Source of the DNA: Pseudomonadota bacterium
GTDB lineage: Bacteria; Pseudomonadota; Gammaproteobacteria; Steroidobacterales; SZUA-146
Direction of reading: 5' to 3'
DNA length: 64,000 nt
NCBI GenBank assembly: GCA_039028935.1
Contig: JBCCHD010000010.1
Span: forward strand, 1-64,000
A program made the position numbers and the translations under genes. The notes beneath the pieces were generated by a model. That model saw only the letters and a program-made list of their open reading frames with translations. It made no database searches and was not told the origin of the DNA. This document shows, one piece after another, positions 24,535-33,702 of the stretch. Position 1 is the stretch's first letter. Every line of letters starts with the position of its first letter.

Positions 24535-24746
24535 CCGCTATAGGTGAACCCAAGCCGCAGCTTGGGTGAACGGGAAGTCGGTGCGCGGTTCGCCGCCAAT
24601 CCGACGCTGCCCCCGCAACGGTGATCGAGCATCACCCGGATTCGCTGCACCGCCAGGTGTCGCAGCCACTGCGTTAATCGTGGGAAGGTTATCCGGGTGG
24701 AAACCAGAAAGATGTGGTTTAACTCGTCAGCCCGGAGACCGGCCTT
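24535..24746 (+). ncRNA. Cobalamin (AdoCbl) riboswitch
   Basis: The conserved blocks occur in order: TAGGTGAA opening, GGGTGAACGGGAAGTCGGTG, the B12-box core GCTGCCCCCGCAACGGTGA at about 24606-24624, GCCACTGCG, a GGGAAGG block, and the closing GTCAGCCCGGAGACCGGCC at 24726-24744. The element ends about 90 bases before the btuB start and follows a good promoter. Binding of adenosylcobalamin is expected to shut off expression of the downstream transporter (translation or termination control; no terminator hairpin is obvious, so translational control is more likely). Confidence 0.93.
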
Positions 24747-24832
24747 GGCAAATTTGCACAACGCGGCGGGCGTTTGGGCAGGTCGTTGACACCTGTGTGC
24801 CCGTTCCCAACATTTCTACACAGGATACTATC

Positions 24833-26674
24833 GTGAAATATCTCCTACTGATTGCCGGTTTATTAACCGTCGCTACGGGCGGGGCGCCCGTCGCCGCAGC
24901 CGACGAAGAAACTCGCCTAGAGCGCGTGATTGTTACCGCGTCTCGGGCCGAAGAATGGGCCACCCGTCGGGCCGCCTCCATCACTGTGATCGATCGCGAT
25001 CAAATCGAGCTACAAAACGCACGCGATTTGGCCGACGTGCTGCGCTTTAACGCGGGCCTCGATATCGGTCGTAACGGCGGCCCCGGCCAGACCACGTCCG
25101 TGTTTATTCGTGGCGCCGAGAGCAATCACACGCTCGTGTTGATCGACGGCGTGCGCATCAATCCCGGTACTATTGGCGTAGCGGCGATCCAGAACATTGA
25201 CCCAGACTTAGTCGAGCGCATCGAAATCGTCAAAGGACCTCGCTCCACAGTGTATGGCACCGATGCCATCGGTGGCGTGATTAATGTCATTACCCGTAAA
25301 GGAACCTCACCACAGGACGTGTCGCTCACCGTAGGCGGCGGGAGCTTTAACACCACGGATGTCAGTGCGAAGTTCGGTTTTGGTGACAGCGAGTTTGGTT
25401 CGAATATCGGCGTTTCCCATTACGATACCGACGGCTTTGCAACGCGTGAGGGTGTCGACGAAGACCGCGGTCACGACAATCTGTCCTTCAACTTTTCGCT
25501 CTGGCAGACCGTCGACAACCACCGCTTTGAATTCGACGCGTTCCGCAGCGACGGCAACACCGAATACGCCGACTTCTTCCTGGCTCCCGTTGACCAGGAT
25601 TTCACCAATCAGGTACTTAAGGGCAGATTGGTCACGCAAATCCGCCCCTTCTGGGAGAGCGCATTGACACTTGCGCACCTCACCGACGACATTCAGCAAA
25701 ATCAGCCTAGCTTCACCGGCGAAAACGATTTTGTGACCACCGAGCGCTACAGCTTCGACTGGCAGAACACGCTGGTCGACTCCGGTGACAACCGCGTTGT
25801 CTTGGGCTTGTACGGCTATGACGAGAACGCCGACGTGCTGTCGTTTGGCACGCCGTTCAATGAAGACACCAACGTATATGGTGCGTATGCTGAATACGGC
25901 ATTCGCGGCGCAAACTATGACGCATCGTTTGGCGCACGTTTTACCGATCATGACGATTTCGGTAGCGCCACCACCTGGCACGTAGACGTGGGATATCGCG
26001 TATCTCCCCGCGTACAGCTCATCGCCGCAGCCGGCACGGGTTTTCGCGCCCCCGACGCGACGGACCGATTCGGGTTTGGTGGCAATCCTGAGCTCGACGC
26101 GGAAGAATCAACGACCCTTGAACTGGGTGCGCGTTTTCGAATTTCTGACCGCCAAATGGTCAGCGTGCGTGCCTTCCAACAGGACATCGATAATCTCATC
26201 AACTTTGTGGTTACCGACTTCACGACGTTTGCTGGTATGAACGAAAACGTTGATGAGACCAGCAACGACGGTTTTGAGCTAAGCTATTTGTGGGCCGGCG
26301 AACGACTCCGTGTTGAGACAAGCTTAATCCTGCAAGACCCCACGGACGAAGGCACCGGCCTAACGCTGCTCCGACGTGCCGAAGAGGTGCTGAGTGCCAA
26401 TGCGTCATATCAAATCGGCAATGGCACGATCGGTCTCAATGTGCTGGCATCCGGTAAGCGACCCGACTTTGACTCCGCGTCGTTCGGACGCACAGACAAC
26501 CCTGGGTATTGGCTGGGCAACCTAAGCTATAGTCATCGAGTAAACGATCGCTGGACGGTGCGTGCCAGCATCGACAACCTGCTCGATACTGACTATCAAA
26601 CTGCAAACGGTTTCAACACGGCAGAGCGCAGCTACTTTGTCGAGGTCAACTACGGGCTGTCTCTGGTTCGCTAA
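24833..26674 (+). CDS. btuB: TonB-dependent vitamin B12 receptor
   Basis: 613 residues starting at GTG 24833, fixed by AGGA seven bases upstream and by a signal peptide (VKYLLLIAGLLTVATGGAPVAAA). A TonB-box-like ERVIVTASR leads into the plug domain (DLADVLRFNAGLDIGRNG, SVFIRGAESNHTLVLIDGV, VERIEIVKGPRSTVYG, AIGGVINVIT), then the 22-strand barrel. Size and plug motifs match BtuB. Assignment is strengthened by the cobalamin riboswitch in front and the cobalamin adenosyltransferase behind. It imports cobalamins across the outer membrane using TonB energy. No BtuFCD genes lie in the window. Confidence 0.93.
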   Translation: MKYLLLIAGLLTVATGGAPVAAADEETRLERVIVTASRAEEWATRRAASITVIDRDQIELQNARDLADVLRFNAGLDIGRNGGPGQTTSVFIRGAESNHTLVLIDGVRINPGTIGVAAIQNIDPDLVERIEIVKGPRSTVYGTDAIGGVINVITRKGTSPQDVSLTVGGGSFNTTDVSAKFGFGDSEFGSNIGVSHYDTDGFATREGVDEDRGHDNLSFNFSLWQTVDNHRFEFDAFRSDGNTEYADFFLAPVDQDFTNQVLKGRLVTQIRPFWESALTLAHLTDDIQQNQPSFTGENDFVTTERYSFDWQNTLVDSGDNRVVLGLYGYDENADVLSFGTPFNEDTNVYGAYAEYGIRGANYDASFGARFTDHDDFGSATTWHVDVGYRVSPRVQLIAAAGTGFRAPDATDRFGFGGNPELDAEESTTLELGARFRISDRQMVSVRAFQQDIDNLINFVVTDFTTFAGMNENVDETSNDGFELSYLWAGERLRVETSLILQDPTDEGTGLTLLRRAEEVLSANASYQIGNGTIGLNVLASGKRPDFDSASFGRTDNPGYWLGNLSYSHRVNDRWTVRASIDNLLDTDYQTANGFNTAERSYFVEVNYGLSLVR

Positions 26675-26841
26675 CGCGACGAGCAGTTTGGACATCCCTC
26701 AAGCGGCGCACGGAGGCGCCGCCGGTCGCGACCGTGTGATCGACACACCATCCTCACGCGGCATCAGCGACGATCCGGTGTGGAAAACGATAGCTTCGCT
26801 TCGTACACTACCTCTCACACCACCACACGGGAATCGTCAAC

Positions 26842-27393
26842 ATGGGACATCGGCTCAGTAAAATCTATACGCGAACAGGTGACAGTGGCAGCACCGGGCT
26901 AGGCGACGGCAGTCGCGTCGACAAAGACAGTCATCGCGTCGAAGCGTATGGCTCGGTCGATGAACTCAACAGCACGATCGGCGTTGTTTTGGCGGTCGAG
27001 GGCTTGCCTGACAAATTAGCCGCCTGCCTACTCGACATTCAGCATGATCTATTCGACCTGGGCGGCGAACTTTGCATTCCGGGTCAGCAAATGATCACCA
27101 CCGAGTATGTGGATCGACTCGAGTCTTGGCTGGACGAATTCAACGAAGATCTACCGATGCTAAAAGAGTTTATCTTGCCCGGTGGTGGCCCAGCGGCAGC
27201 GGCGTGTCATGTCTCGCGCACCGTATGCCGTCGTGCCGAGCGCCGCGTATGGACTCTGGCGCGTCATGAATCGGTGGTGGAAGCCACACCCAAATACCTC
27301 AATCGCCTATCTGATTTACTGTTTGTGTTTGCGCGTGTGTTGGCACGCCATGAAAACGGCACCGAAGTACTCTGGAAACGCAAACCCAGCTGA
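26842..27393 (+). CDS. pduO: ATP:cob(I)alamin adenosyltransferase, PduO type
   Basis: 183 residues. The N-terminal ATP-binding signature KIYTRTGDSGSTGLGDGSRV is diagnostic of PduO-type enzymes, followed by VEAYGSVDELNSTIG and the conserved ACHVSRTVCRRAERR and YLNRLSDLLFVFARV. The enzyme transfers the adenosyl group of ATP to Co(I) to make adenosylcobalamin, the ligand that the upstream riboswitch should sense, so uptake and activation are together. It lies 167 bases after btuB on the same strand, probably in the same transcript. Confidence 0.94.
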   Translation: MGHRLSKIYTRTGDSGSTGLGDGSRVDKDSHRVEAYGSVDELNSTIGVVLAVEGLPDKLAACLLDIQHDLFDLGGELCIPGQQMITTEYVDRLESWLDEFNEDLPMLKEFILPGGGPAAAACHVSRTVCRRAERRVWTLARHESVVEATPKYLNRLSDLLFVFARVLARHENGTEVLWKRKPS

Positions 27394-27400
27394 GCGGTCG

Positions 27401-28306
27401 CTAAATGGCCGCTCCGGCGATCGTTAGGAGCGCAATGGCGACAAGCCATACGATGGTGGAACGCTCAACCAAGCTCAATGCACAACGCGCACCGGCGCTC
27501 GGGCTTTCCAACATATCCTCCTGTGCCTGGCGCCCCAGTGCACCACATCCTGCCGAGGCGACCACTTCATCATTTGCATCGAAAAAGCGTGCTTCGTTGT
27601 CCGTGTAGTACGCCTTCCATGCTGATGTCGCCGGCTCAAAGCTACCGGCGAGCGCAAAACTCATGGCGGCCAGTCGCGATGGCAGCCACGTTAGGATTCC
27701 ATGGATCGTCTGCAGCGGTTGTAGGTACGGCGCTTCGGTGTTGCCCTCTTCCTCCTGCCGTTCGTTTTCATAAAACGCGCGGCGACGCATAAGATCCGAC
27801 ACGCGAAAAATCCACGCACCCAGTGGGCCTAACAAAACAAACCACAAAAACACGCCGAACGTGCGGTTGGTGGACTGCACAAACACGGCCGACGCAACTG
27901 CGCCACCCAGCTTGCACTCCTCTTCGGGCGCGTCAAACTCCAGCAGCTCCTTGGCCACGCGACGCATCGATTCATGGTCGCCGCGCATGCTGGCCTCCGA
28001 AAACTCCTCAACCTCCGCACTCAGATCGCGTGGCCCAAGCGACAGAAACAGCACAACCACCGACGTCGCCAAATAGAACACGCCGAAAAAAGCACTCTCA
28101 AGATAATGGGCAAGCGCAAAAATCGGCAAGGCACACACCAATAGCGCGGCCACCGCCACCCCGTAGGCGCGGATGCCATGCCCCTGGCCCATCCATTTAA
28201 AGGTTTGATCAAAATAGCCGTCGAGCCATCGAATTTCGCGCAAACCAAACAGGTGCGTAAAAAATCGCTCTAGCGTGTAGGCGATGAGCAATGCAAGCAG
28301 TTTCAT
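27401..28306 (-). CDS. ampE: AmpE inner-membrane protein
   Basis: 301 residues, four to five transmembrane helices. The N-terminus MKLLALLIAYTLERFFTHLF and the central LLGPLGAWIFRVSDLM followed by WLPSRLAAMSFALAGSF are characteristic of AmpE/CobD-like proteins. AmpE accompanies ampD and is described as a signalling modulator in beta-lactamase induction; the reaction is not established. It lies downstream of ampD on the same strand with about 210 bases between them. It is convergent with the adenosyltransferase gene. Confidence 0.92.
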   Translation of the reverse strand: MKLLALLIAYTLERFFTHLFGLREIRWLDGYFDQTFKWMGQGHGIRAYGVAVAALLVCALPIFALAHYLESAFFGVFYLATSVVVLFLSLGPRDLSAEVEEFSEASMRGDHESMRRVAKELLEFDAPEEECKLGGAVASAVFVQSTNRTFGVFLWFVLLGPLGAWIFRVSDLMRRRAFYENERQEEEGNTEAPYLQPLQTIHGILTWLPSRLAAMSFALAGSFEPATSAWKAYYTDNEARFFDANDEVVASAGCGALGRQAQEDMLESPSAGARCALSLVERSTIVWLVAIALLTIAGAAI

Positions 28307-28514
28307 ACGATCACTATAGCGAAATCAGTCATTTAGACAAGCGTGCCAAATCCGGTGTCAAACCACGGTCACGAACCGAGCGCGTTCGACAAAAAGACGC
28401 CTTGTGGAGGACGGCCAGGACAACACCCGCCAAGCAGCCTCACACAAACGGCTGTCTGCCATCCCGGTGGCGTGTGTGGATGACACCATAAGGCGAGGGT
28501 CGGCGGTTGACGCG

Positions 28515-29102
28515 TCAGAGCGCGTGACCTCCGAGCGTATTCAACAGACGTTGCAATCGCGACCATTCAAATTCTACGCCCGGATCGGTCTTGCGACCTG
28601 GCGCCACATCGCTGTGCCCAACCACTGGGCACTGGTGCATAGACGGATACGCATGCCGAATAGCGTCAACGAGCAAAGCCAGCTTCCAATATTGGATGGT
28701 GCGAAACGGTGTGTGATCGGTGCCCTCAAGCTCGATGCCGATCGAAAAATCGTTACAGCGTGTCCGGCCGTCAAATTGCGACTCGCCGGCATGCCAGGCG
28801 CGCCAATGCAGCGGCACAAACTGCACCAGTTCGCCATTGCGGCCGATCAATACGTGGGCAGACACTCTTAGCGCCTGGATCTCTTCAAAATAAGGATGTG
28901 CGTCGACCGCCAGTCGATTTTGAAAAAAATCGATGATGTGTGGACCACCATATTCCCCCGGCGGCAGACTGATGCTGTGCACGATGAGCAACTCCGGCGC
29001 GCAATCGTCGGGCCGCTCATCACAGTTGGGCGATGCGTGATAGGCCGCCTCGCGAATGAGGCCGGTGGTGTTGTCAATGCGCAGCATGGGGGACGGAGCC
29101 AT
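28515..29102 (-). CDS. ampD: 1,6-anhydro-N-acetylmuramyl-L-alanine amidase AmpD
   Basis: 195 residues (ATG 29102; a TTG six bases upstream or an ATG at 29087 are alternatives). Zinc and catalytic residues of the amidase_2 fold are visible: IVHSISLPPGEYGG (first zinc His), VSAHVLIGRNGELVQFVPL, AWHAGES, IGIELEGTD (catalytic Glu), VVGHSDVAPGRKTDPG (second His, Lys and zinc Asp). AmpD cleaves the amide of anhydro-muropeptides in cytosolic peptidoglycan recycling and thereby controls ampC-type signalling. No signal peptide, consistent with the cytosolic form. Confidence 0.95.
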   Translation of the reverse strand: MAPSPMLRIDNTTGLIREAAYHASPNCDERPDDCAPELLIVHSISLPPGEYGGPHIIDFFQNRLAVDAHPYFEEIQALRVSAHVLIGRNGELVQFVPLHWRAWHAGESQFDGRTRCNDFSIGIELEGTDHTPFRTIQYWKLALLVDAIRHAYPSMHQCPVVGHSDVAPGRKTDPGVEFEWSRLQRLLNTLGGHAL

Positions 29103-29385
29103 ATACAAAGATCATGGCGCAGCACTCTATCAAAACTGGTGCGGCGCATAAATACGGCAGCGAGTAAGTCGGCATTAAACGGCGTCTCGCTTCAGCCGCC
29201 GGTTGACTCGCCGCGTTTGGCGGCCGAAAACCGATTGGGAGCCCGTAATGGTGTCTCGGCCCTGTTGGCCAACATCAACGGACGTCAACCGTGTTGACGG
29301 CAACGCTGAAACACCCTCTGCGCGCAGTTGCGAAATTCGACGGCAGTCGTCACACTCTGTGTGACTCGGCCAAACAGATTCCGCC

Positions 29386-30126
29386 ATGCGGCAGCACCGA
29401 CTTTATTTTTCAGGTCCCCTCGCCCTCAATACCCGTGTGACCGTTCAGGACAATCAAGCGCACTATCTGACGCAGGTGCTGAGGTTGCGACCGGGCGACG
29501 AGGTAGTGCTGTTCAATAACGGTGATCACGAATTTGTCGCGCAGATCGACACGCTGTCGCGAAAAGCCGTTGCGCTTCGTATCACAGATGCCGCACACGT
29601 CGACACTGAAAGCGCATTACACATCACGCTCATACAAAGTCTGATTCGCAAGGAACGATTTGATTTTTGCATCCAAAAAGCGACTGAACTAGGTGTAAAT
29701 CGAATCGTACCGGTCATCACAGAACGCACCACCGCCAAGCTGCCATCCAATCGAGTGGCCAAGCGCGTCGCACATTGGCAGGGCATTGCTGTTTCGGCGT
29801 GTGAGCAGAGCGGGCGCTCACGCATCCCAGTGATCGCCGCACCCACTGATCTGGAGGCCGCAATCGCGCAGACCACTCAAACGCAACGGCTTGTACTCGA
29901 CCCCTGGAGCACGCCGACCGCGCTGTCCTCGATTTCGCGTCCCACCGATGTGTCGATCGCCATCGGTCCGGAAGGTGGCTTCTCACCAGATGAAGTGAAT
30001 CAACTCAAGGCTCACGGTGCGGCGACGATGACACTTGGACCACGAGTATTGCGCAGCGAAACCGCGGGCATCGTCGCTGTTGCGCTCTGCCAACAACTGT
30101 GGGGAGACCTGGCACCGCCCACGTGA
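29386..30126 (+). CDS. rsmE: 16S rRNA (uracil1498-N3)-methyltransferase
   Basis: 246 residues. The N-terminal PUA-like domain starts RQHRLYFSGPLALN and includes HYLTQVLRLRPGDEVVLFN. The SPOUT methyltransferase part shows LIRKERFDFCIQKATELGV, IVPVITERTT, the SAM-binding knot AIGPEGGFSPDEV and LGPRVLRSETAGIVA. RsmE methylates U1498 in the decoding centre of 16S rRNA. No clear ribosome-binding site, but the start matches the family. It is not beside gshB, its frequent neighbour, which lies 13.5 kb away here. Confidence 0.95.
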   Translation: MRQHRLYFSGPLALNTRVTVQDNQAHYLTQVLRLRPGDEVVLFNNGDHEFVAQIDTLSRKAVALRITDAAHVDTESALHITLIQSLIRKERFDFCIQKATELGVNRIVPVITERTTAKLPSNRVAKRVAHWQGIAVSACEQSGRSRIPVIAAPTDLEAAIAQTTQTQRLVLDPWSTPTALSSISRPTDVSIAIGPEGGFSPDEVNQLKAHGAATMTLGPRVLRSETAGIVAVALCQQLWGDLAPPT

Positions 30127-30346
30127 TCAAGTTCTCGGTGTTTCGAGGGTGAGGGAAAACTCGACGCGTTGGCGCTATACAGTTTAGGAAGCGTCAAGAT
30201 TGTCCATTTCGATACGCGATCAATACCGCGTGCATCGGTGCCCCGTCACGCATTAAGTCACATCCGTGCCGAACGCCATTCGCTTTCTCGTAAGATGTCG
30301 GTGACGCCGACAGTCCGCGTCGAATTCAATCGAAAGGAGCGTAACA

Positions 30347-31132
30347 ATGAGATCATCAATAACACTGCTTGCTGCGCTACTTGCTCTGGCCGCTCCGCAA
30401 TCGCTCGGCGCCATCTCCGTCGCGTTTTACCCAACAAATGATGGCGGCACCTTCGCAGAGTTTTCCGGAAGCGGCAGCAAAATGACGCTCGGTGCGGGCG
30501 GTGGATTAAATTGGTCGAATCTCATCGGCGGCGATCCGTTTAACAATTCGCTGCAAAACGCACTTTTTTCATTGTCCTCCGCAGTCTCTTTTTCGGGCAA
30601 TGCAGACATCACTCAACTGCAGCTCGACAGTGATGGCGCAGGCCAAGGTCAGGACGACTTCGCGCTGGTATTCGACGGACTGTTTGCCTTTGAGGACGAC
30701 TATTCGCTCAACTCAACGGTAGAAGTGATCGGCCTTGATTTTGCGCTGCTTAATCCAGGCGTCTATACCCGACCCGATACATTTGTCGGCGGCCTAACGA
30801 TCATCGTCGCAGGCTCAGCGCCGATCGACAGCGATGGTGATGGTGTATTTGACATCGCCGATAACTGCAGCGCGCTCGCCAACCCCGATCAACGGGACAC
30901 CGACGGGGACAACGTGGGCAACGCGTGCGATGCAGATTTTAACCAAGATTGCCTCGTTAATTTTCTTGATCTTTCTTTCTTTAGCAACAACTTTCTGCTT
31001 GCGGGCGACTTAGTGACCGACCTCAATGGCGACGACCTGACCAATTTTGCCGACCTTTCCATTGTCGCTCAACGCTTTTTTATGCCGACAGGGCCCAGCG
31101 GTCTACCTAATGACTGCGGCGTCGCTCAATAG
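30347..31132 (+). CDS. Secreted protein with thrombospondin-3/dockerin-like C-terminus
   Basis: 261 residues, GGAG 8 bases before the ATG, signal peptide [21 protein letters not shown]. The mature N-terminal domain (about 22-155) is a beta-rich domain ([40 protein letters not shown]) that I do not recognise. The remainder, about 160-255, has [14 protein letters not shown] and [12 protein letters not shown] calcium repeats followed by two EF-type loops ([32 protein letters not shown]) and a TGPSG tail, the same module found on the M14 carboxypeptidase. Secretion is confident; role unknown. It may be a structural or adhesive extracellular protein. Confidence 0.8.
   Translation: MRSSITLLAALLALAAPQSLGAISVAFYPTNDGGTFAEFSGSGSKMTLGAGGGLNWSNLIGGDPFNNSLQNALFSLSSAVSFSGNADITQLQLDSDGAGQGQDDFALVFDGLFAFEDDYSLNSTVEVIGLDFALLNPGVYTRPDTFVGGLTIIVAGSAPIDSDGDGVFDIADNCSALANPDQRDTDGDNVGNACDADFNQDCLVNFLDLSFFSNNFLLAGDLVTDLNGDDLTNFADLSIVAQRFFMPTGPSGLPNDCGVAQ
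30827..31110 (+). repeat. Thrombospondin-3/dockerin-like module, copy 2
   Basis: Matches copy 1 at 7787-8076 position by position: DSDGDGV, DNC, DTDGDN-GNACD, NFLDLS-FSN-F, D-NGD--NF-DL, GPSG. The copies diverge at many residues, so they are old homologous domains rather than recent duplicates. Confidence 0.75.
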
Positions 31133-31225
31133 ACGAAGACAATAAACACCAAACGATCACGCAAACGAACGGCGCTTTCATCTTCGGCGTGATCAACTGA
31201 TCAGGCGCAAGACTCCCAACCCGTT

Positions 31226-33004
31226 TCACGAGCGACGGCTCGCCCCTTTGTCGATTCGAATTAACGCATTGGCGCGTTCGCTGACAGAGACATAACGATC
31301 ACGAAGCTGAGCAACATAGGGAGTGTTGGCTTTCTCGAGCGCCTGCAGCACCAGCGTAGCGAATATCGCCTGCTGAGCGGTCTCAAGTGGTTCAACACGA
31401 CGAAATAGCCGCTCGCAGTATCGGGGAATCTTATTGGCAAGCTCGGCAATTTTAAGACCGGCTTGATCGACTTCAGATCGATAGGCCGTAATTTGCTGCT
31501 GCAAGACAAGCAGCGCTACCAGCCGTAGTGCAATGCATATCAGCGCGGGTTGATCCGCATCCTCAGAGCCAAACGCATCGGCATCGTTATAGCCGCGTTC
31601 ACGCCAGTCGTAAAAATTCTCAAGACTCGGGGACGGCGTGCTGTACCCAATCTGATTGATCCAATTGGATAGCTTTTCGTTTGCTTCCTCGGCCGATATC
31701 GACTTGCTTTTCGGCGGACGCGGGGAAACTGAAAAAACAAAGAACAGCATGACGCATAAGTAAGATGGGTCACGGATGAAATCGTTGTAGTGGACGCTGA
31801 GAATGACCGGACTGCGGTCTTTTTTCAGCAGTCCGCCGATAAAATTGCACAACACCGCAAAATTGTGCGCGTCGGGGTCTTTTTGGTGCGTATCGTAGAA
31901 CGCCGCCTGACTCGACAGCATCAGCTGCTGCTTAAATGACTCGAAATCATTGTCGTGAAAATAGACGCTTGCCAAAACAGAATGGGCGACAGCGGACTGT
32001 GGTTTTATGCGCTTAGCGTATTTTCTTGCGCGTCTAATACGACCGTCATTCACCAAGTGAATGACCGCCTCCAGCTGGGCTGTATCGGTACGGGCGGTGA
32101 AGCTACGGGTGAGCCCTTTCAGACCCAGACCGCCAATCACAAAAGACAGCAGCGCAATCAGATGCAGATCTTGCTTCTCGCTCACCGTCAGCGTGCCATT
32201 CAATAAGTCTGGAATACTGGCGTAAATATCGCCGACAGCCTGAATTCGTCCCGGCAAGGAGCGAATCGTATCCATCACATTCGTACGCAGGAATTCCATC
32301 AACGACACCGACTCTGCGTCCATCGCAATCGAGGCATTCGATAGCAGTGCGCCTAATGCAAAAAGCAAGACGGTCAATATAATCGTGACGTTAGGGTGGA
32401 AGCGCGCGATCAACTTATTGGCCTCAAAGTTCTGACCGAAGACAATAAACACAAAGATGGCGTAAAATGGGAACAAGTAGTAGAGAAATTCAAGAACCCC
32501 ACCCACGACTAAGACGTGATCCGGGTAATTAAAGAAAAGTAAGATGCCGACTCCCAATACGCTCGACGAGACGATCACGTAGTTCGGCACGTAATGGGCG
32601 ACGAACACGGAATTCCAGTGTCTCATTGGCGTGATTAGCACGAGCAGCGCGCCACGCAAAATATTCGCCGGCACGATCGCGATATCGGTAAGCGAATAGA
32701 GAAATAGCTTGAGCTTTTCGGAGGCTTTATTGCTTATCGCGTTGTCAAAGTTGTCGCCCGCAATCTGCACGATACCGAGGTCTTGCCGACTGTAGTTGGA
32801 TTCCCACGGCAGATCCTGGCTCATGCCGTGCCTCAATTTCACGAAATAGATAAACCCATTTATAAGCAGGGAATAGACCAGCACAAAGGTGCAGAAAATC
32901 GGATTGGGATCAATCAGGCACCAGTAGACAAAGGCGCCGGTACTGATTGTCACGCCAATCAGCGGGCCCAATTTATTGGTAACAGACTGTGCAGGTGCAT
33001 TCAT
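31226..33004 (-). CDS. Large membrane protein with cytosolic helical C-terminus, unrecognised
   Basis: 592 residues from ATG 33004 (MNAPAQSVTNK); an in-frame start at 33079 adds a polar leader. Six to seven hydrophobic helices occupy the first ~330 residues (LGPLIGVTISTGAFVYWCLI; FCTFVLVYSLLINGFIYFV; NYVIVSSSVLGVGILLFF; FLYYLFPFYAIFVFIVFG; VTIILTVLLFALGALL; LIALLSFVIGGLGL). The C-terminal ~260 residues are helical and TPR-like (ARKYAKRIKPQSAVAHSVLA, VYFHDNDFESFKQQL). I cannot name a family. Base composition looks more AT-rich than flanking genes, which may indicate separate ancestry. It sits alone, convergent with the dockerin-like secreted protein. Confidence 0.75.
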   Translation of the reverse strand: MNAPAQSVTNKLGPLIGVTISTGAFVYWCLIDPNPIFCTFVLVYSLLINGFIYFVKLRHGMSQDLPWESNYSRQDLGIVQIAGDNFDNAISNKASEKLKLFLYSLTDIAIVPANILRGALLVLITPMRHWNSVFVAHYVPNYVIVSSSVLGVGILLFFNYPDHVLVVGGVLEFLYYLFPFYAIFVFIVFGQNFEANKLIARFHPNVTIILTVLLFALGALLSNASIAMDAESVSLMEFLRTNVMDTIRSLPGRIQAVGDIYASIPDLLNGTLTVSEKQDLHLIALLSFVIGGLGLKGLTRSFTARTDTAQLEAVIHLVNDGRIRRARKYAKRIKPQSAVAHSVLASVYFHDNDFESFKQQLMLSSQAAFYDTHQKDPDAHNFAVLCNFIGGLLKKDRSPVILSVHYNDFIRDPSYLCVMLFFVFSVSPRPPKSKSISAEEANEKLSNWINQIGYSTPSPSLENFYDWRERGYNDADAFGSEDADQPALICIALRLVALLVLQQQITAYRSEVDQAGLKIAELANKIPRYCERLFRRVEPLETAQQAIFATLVLQALEKANTPYVAQLRDRYVSVSERANALIRIDKGASRRS

Positions 33005-33193
33005 CGTAGTTGCTGGGATAGCAATACTCGTGCGGTAAGTCAATGACGACGACTCTTTGAACCTTATGCCTAAAGACAAACAACGAATGGGTGTTTACCC
33101 TTTCAAGATTGTCTGCCCACCCTTCACCACTCTGTCGAGATTCCCAACTCGACCGGTGGAAGCACGAGTCGAATGAAGCGATGGGTCTCTATT

Positions 33194-33643
33194 CTACGAC
33201 TCACTCGATTGAGCGACGGTTTTTCTCATCAACCGCTGCCCGTCCTCGATTTTCCAATCGCGCCAACCATTTCGTAAGTAGAAACCGTAGGCCCGAAGCG
33301 CAGGATCGAGGCTGGTTGCCAGCCAGATCTGCTGGCAACCCGTCGACGCTAACCAGCCTTCAACGCGCGATAGTAACTGACCGCCAATGCCTTGGCCCTC
33401 ATACTCCGGCAACAGCGCAATCACGGTGAGCTCATGGTTCGCCGCATCCCCCATGGCGAAGCCGCCGACCTGAGCATCCGTCTCATAGAGCCAGCCTCGT
33501 TGCGAATCACGCAGCGCCGCGGCCAGCGAATCAGGCGTAATGCCCAGCTCCGTTAAGCGCTCGACAGATACTGGATTCTCCCGTGTTTGGGGTCGAAGGG
33601 TGAACAGCGCCGGCAGGTCTTTTTCTTCGATTGGTCGGATCAC
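33194..33643 (-). CDS. GNAT family N-acetyltransferase
   Basis: 149 residues starting at GTG 33643 (translated VIRPIEEKDLPALFTLR, a standard GNAT opening), with CGGAG upstream. The acetyl-CoA binding motif A is LTVIALLPEYEGQGIGGQLL (Q/R-x-x-G-x-G/A), followed by IWLATSLDPALRAYGFYLRN, the motif B region. It transfers acetyl from acetyl-CoA to an amine; the substrate cannot be told. A protein or small-molecule acetyltransferase are both possible. Immediately upstream (60 bases) of the Chp cluster end but probably not part of it. Confidence 0.88.
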   Translation of the reverse strand: MIRPIEEKDLPALFTLRPQTRENPVSVERLTELGITPDSLAAALRDSQRGWLYETDAQVGGFAMGDAANHELTVIALLPEYEGQGIGGQLLSRVEGWLASTGCQQIWLATSLDPALRAYGFYLRNGWRDWKIEDGQRLMRKTVAQSSES

Positions 33644-33702
33644 CGCAGAGCGACTCCGTTCAGTCCGGACTGGTGCTGAAAAAGCGTTCAGCGCAAAGGC
33701 AG

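Noticed and set aside
31157-31194. Inverted repeat GATCACGC / GCGTGATC between two convergent genes
   Set aside because: The 22-base loop and the absence of a T run make it a poor terminator; it could be chance or a weak bidirectional element.
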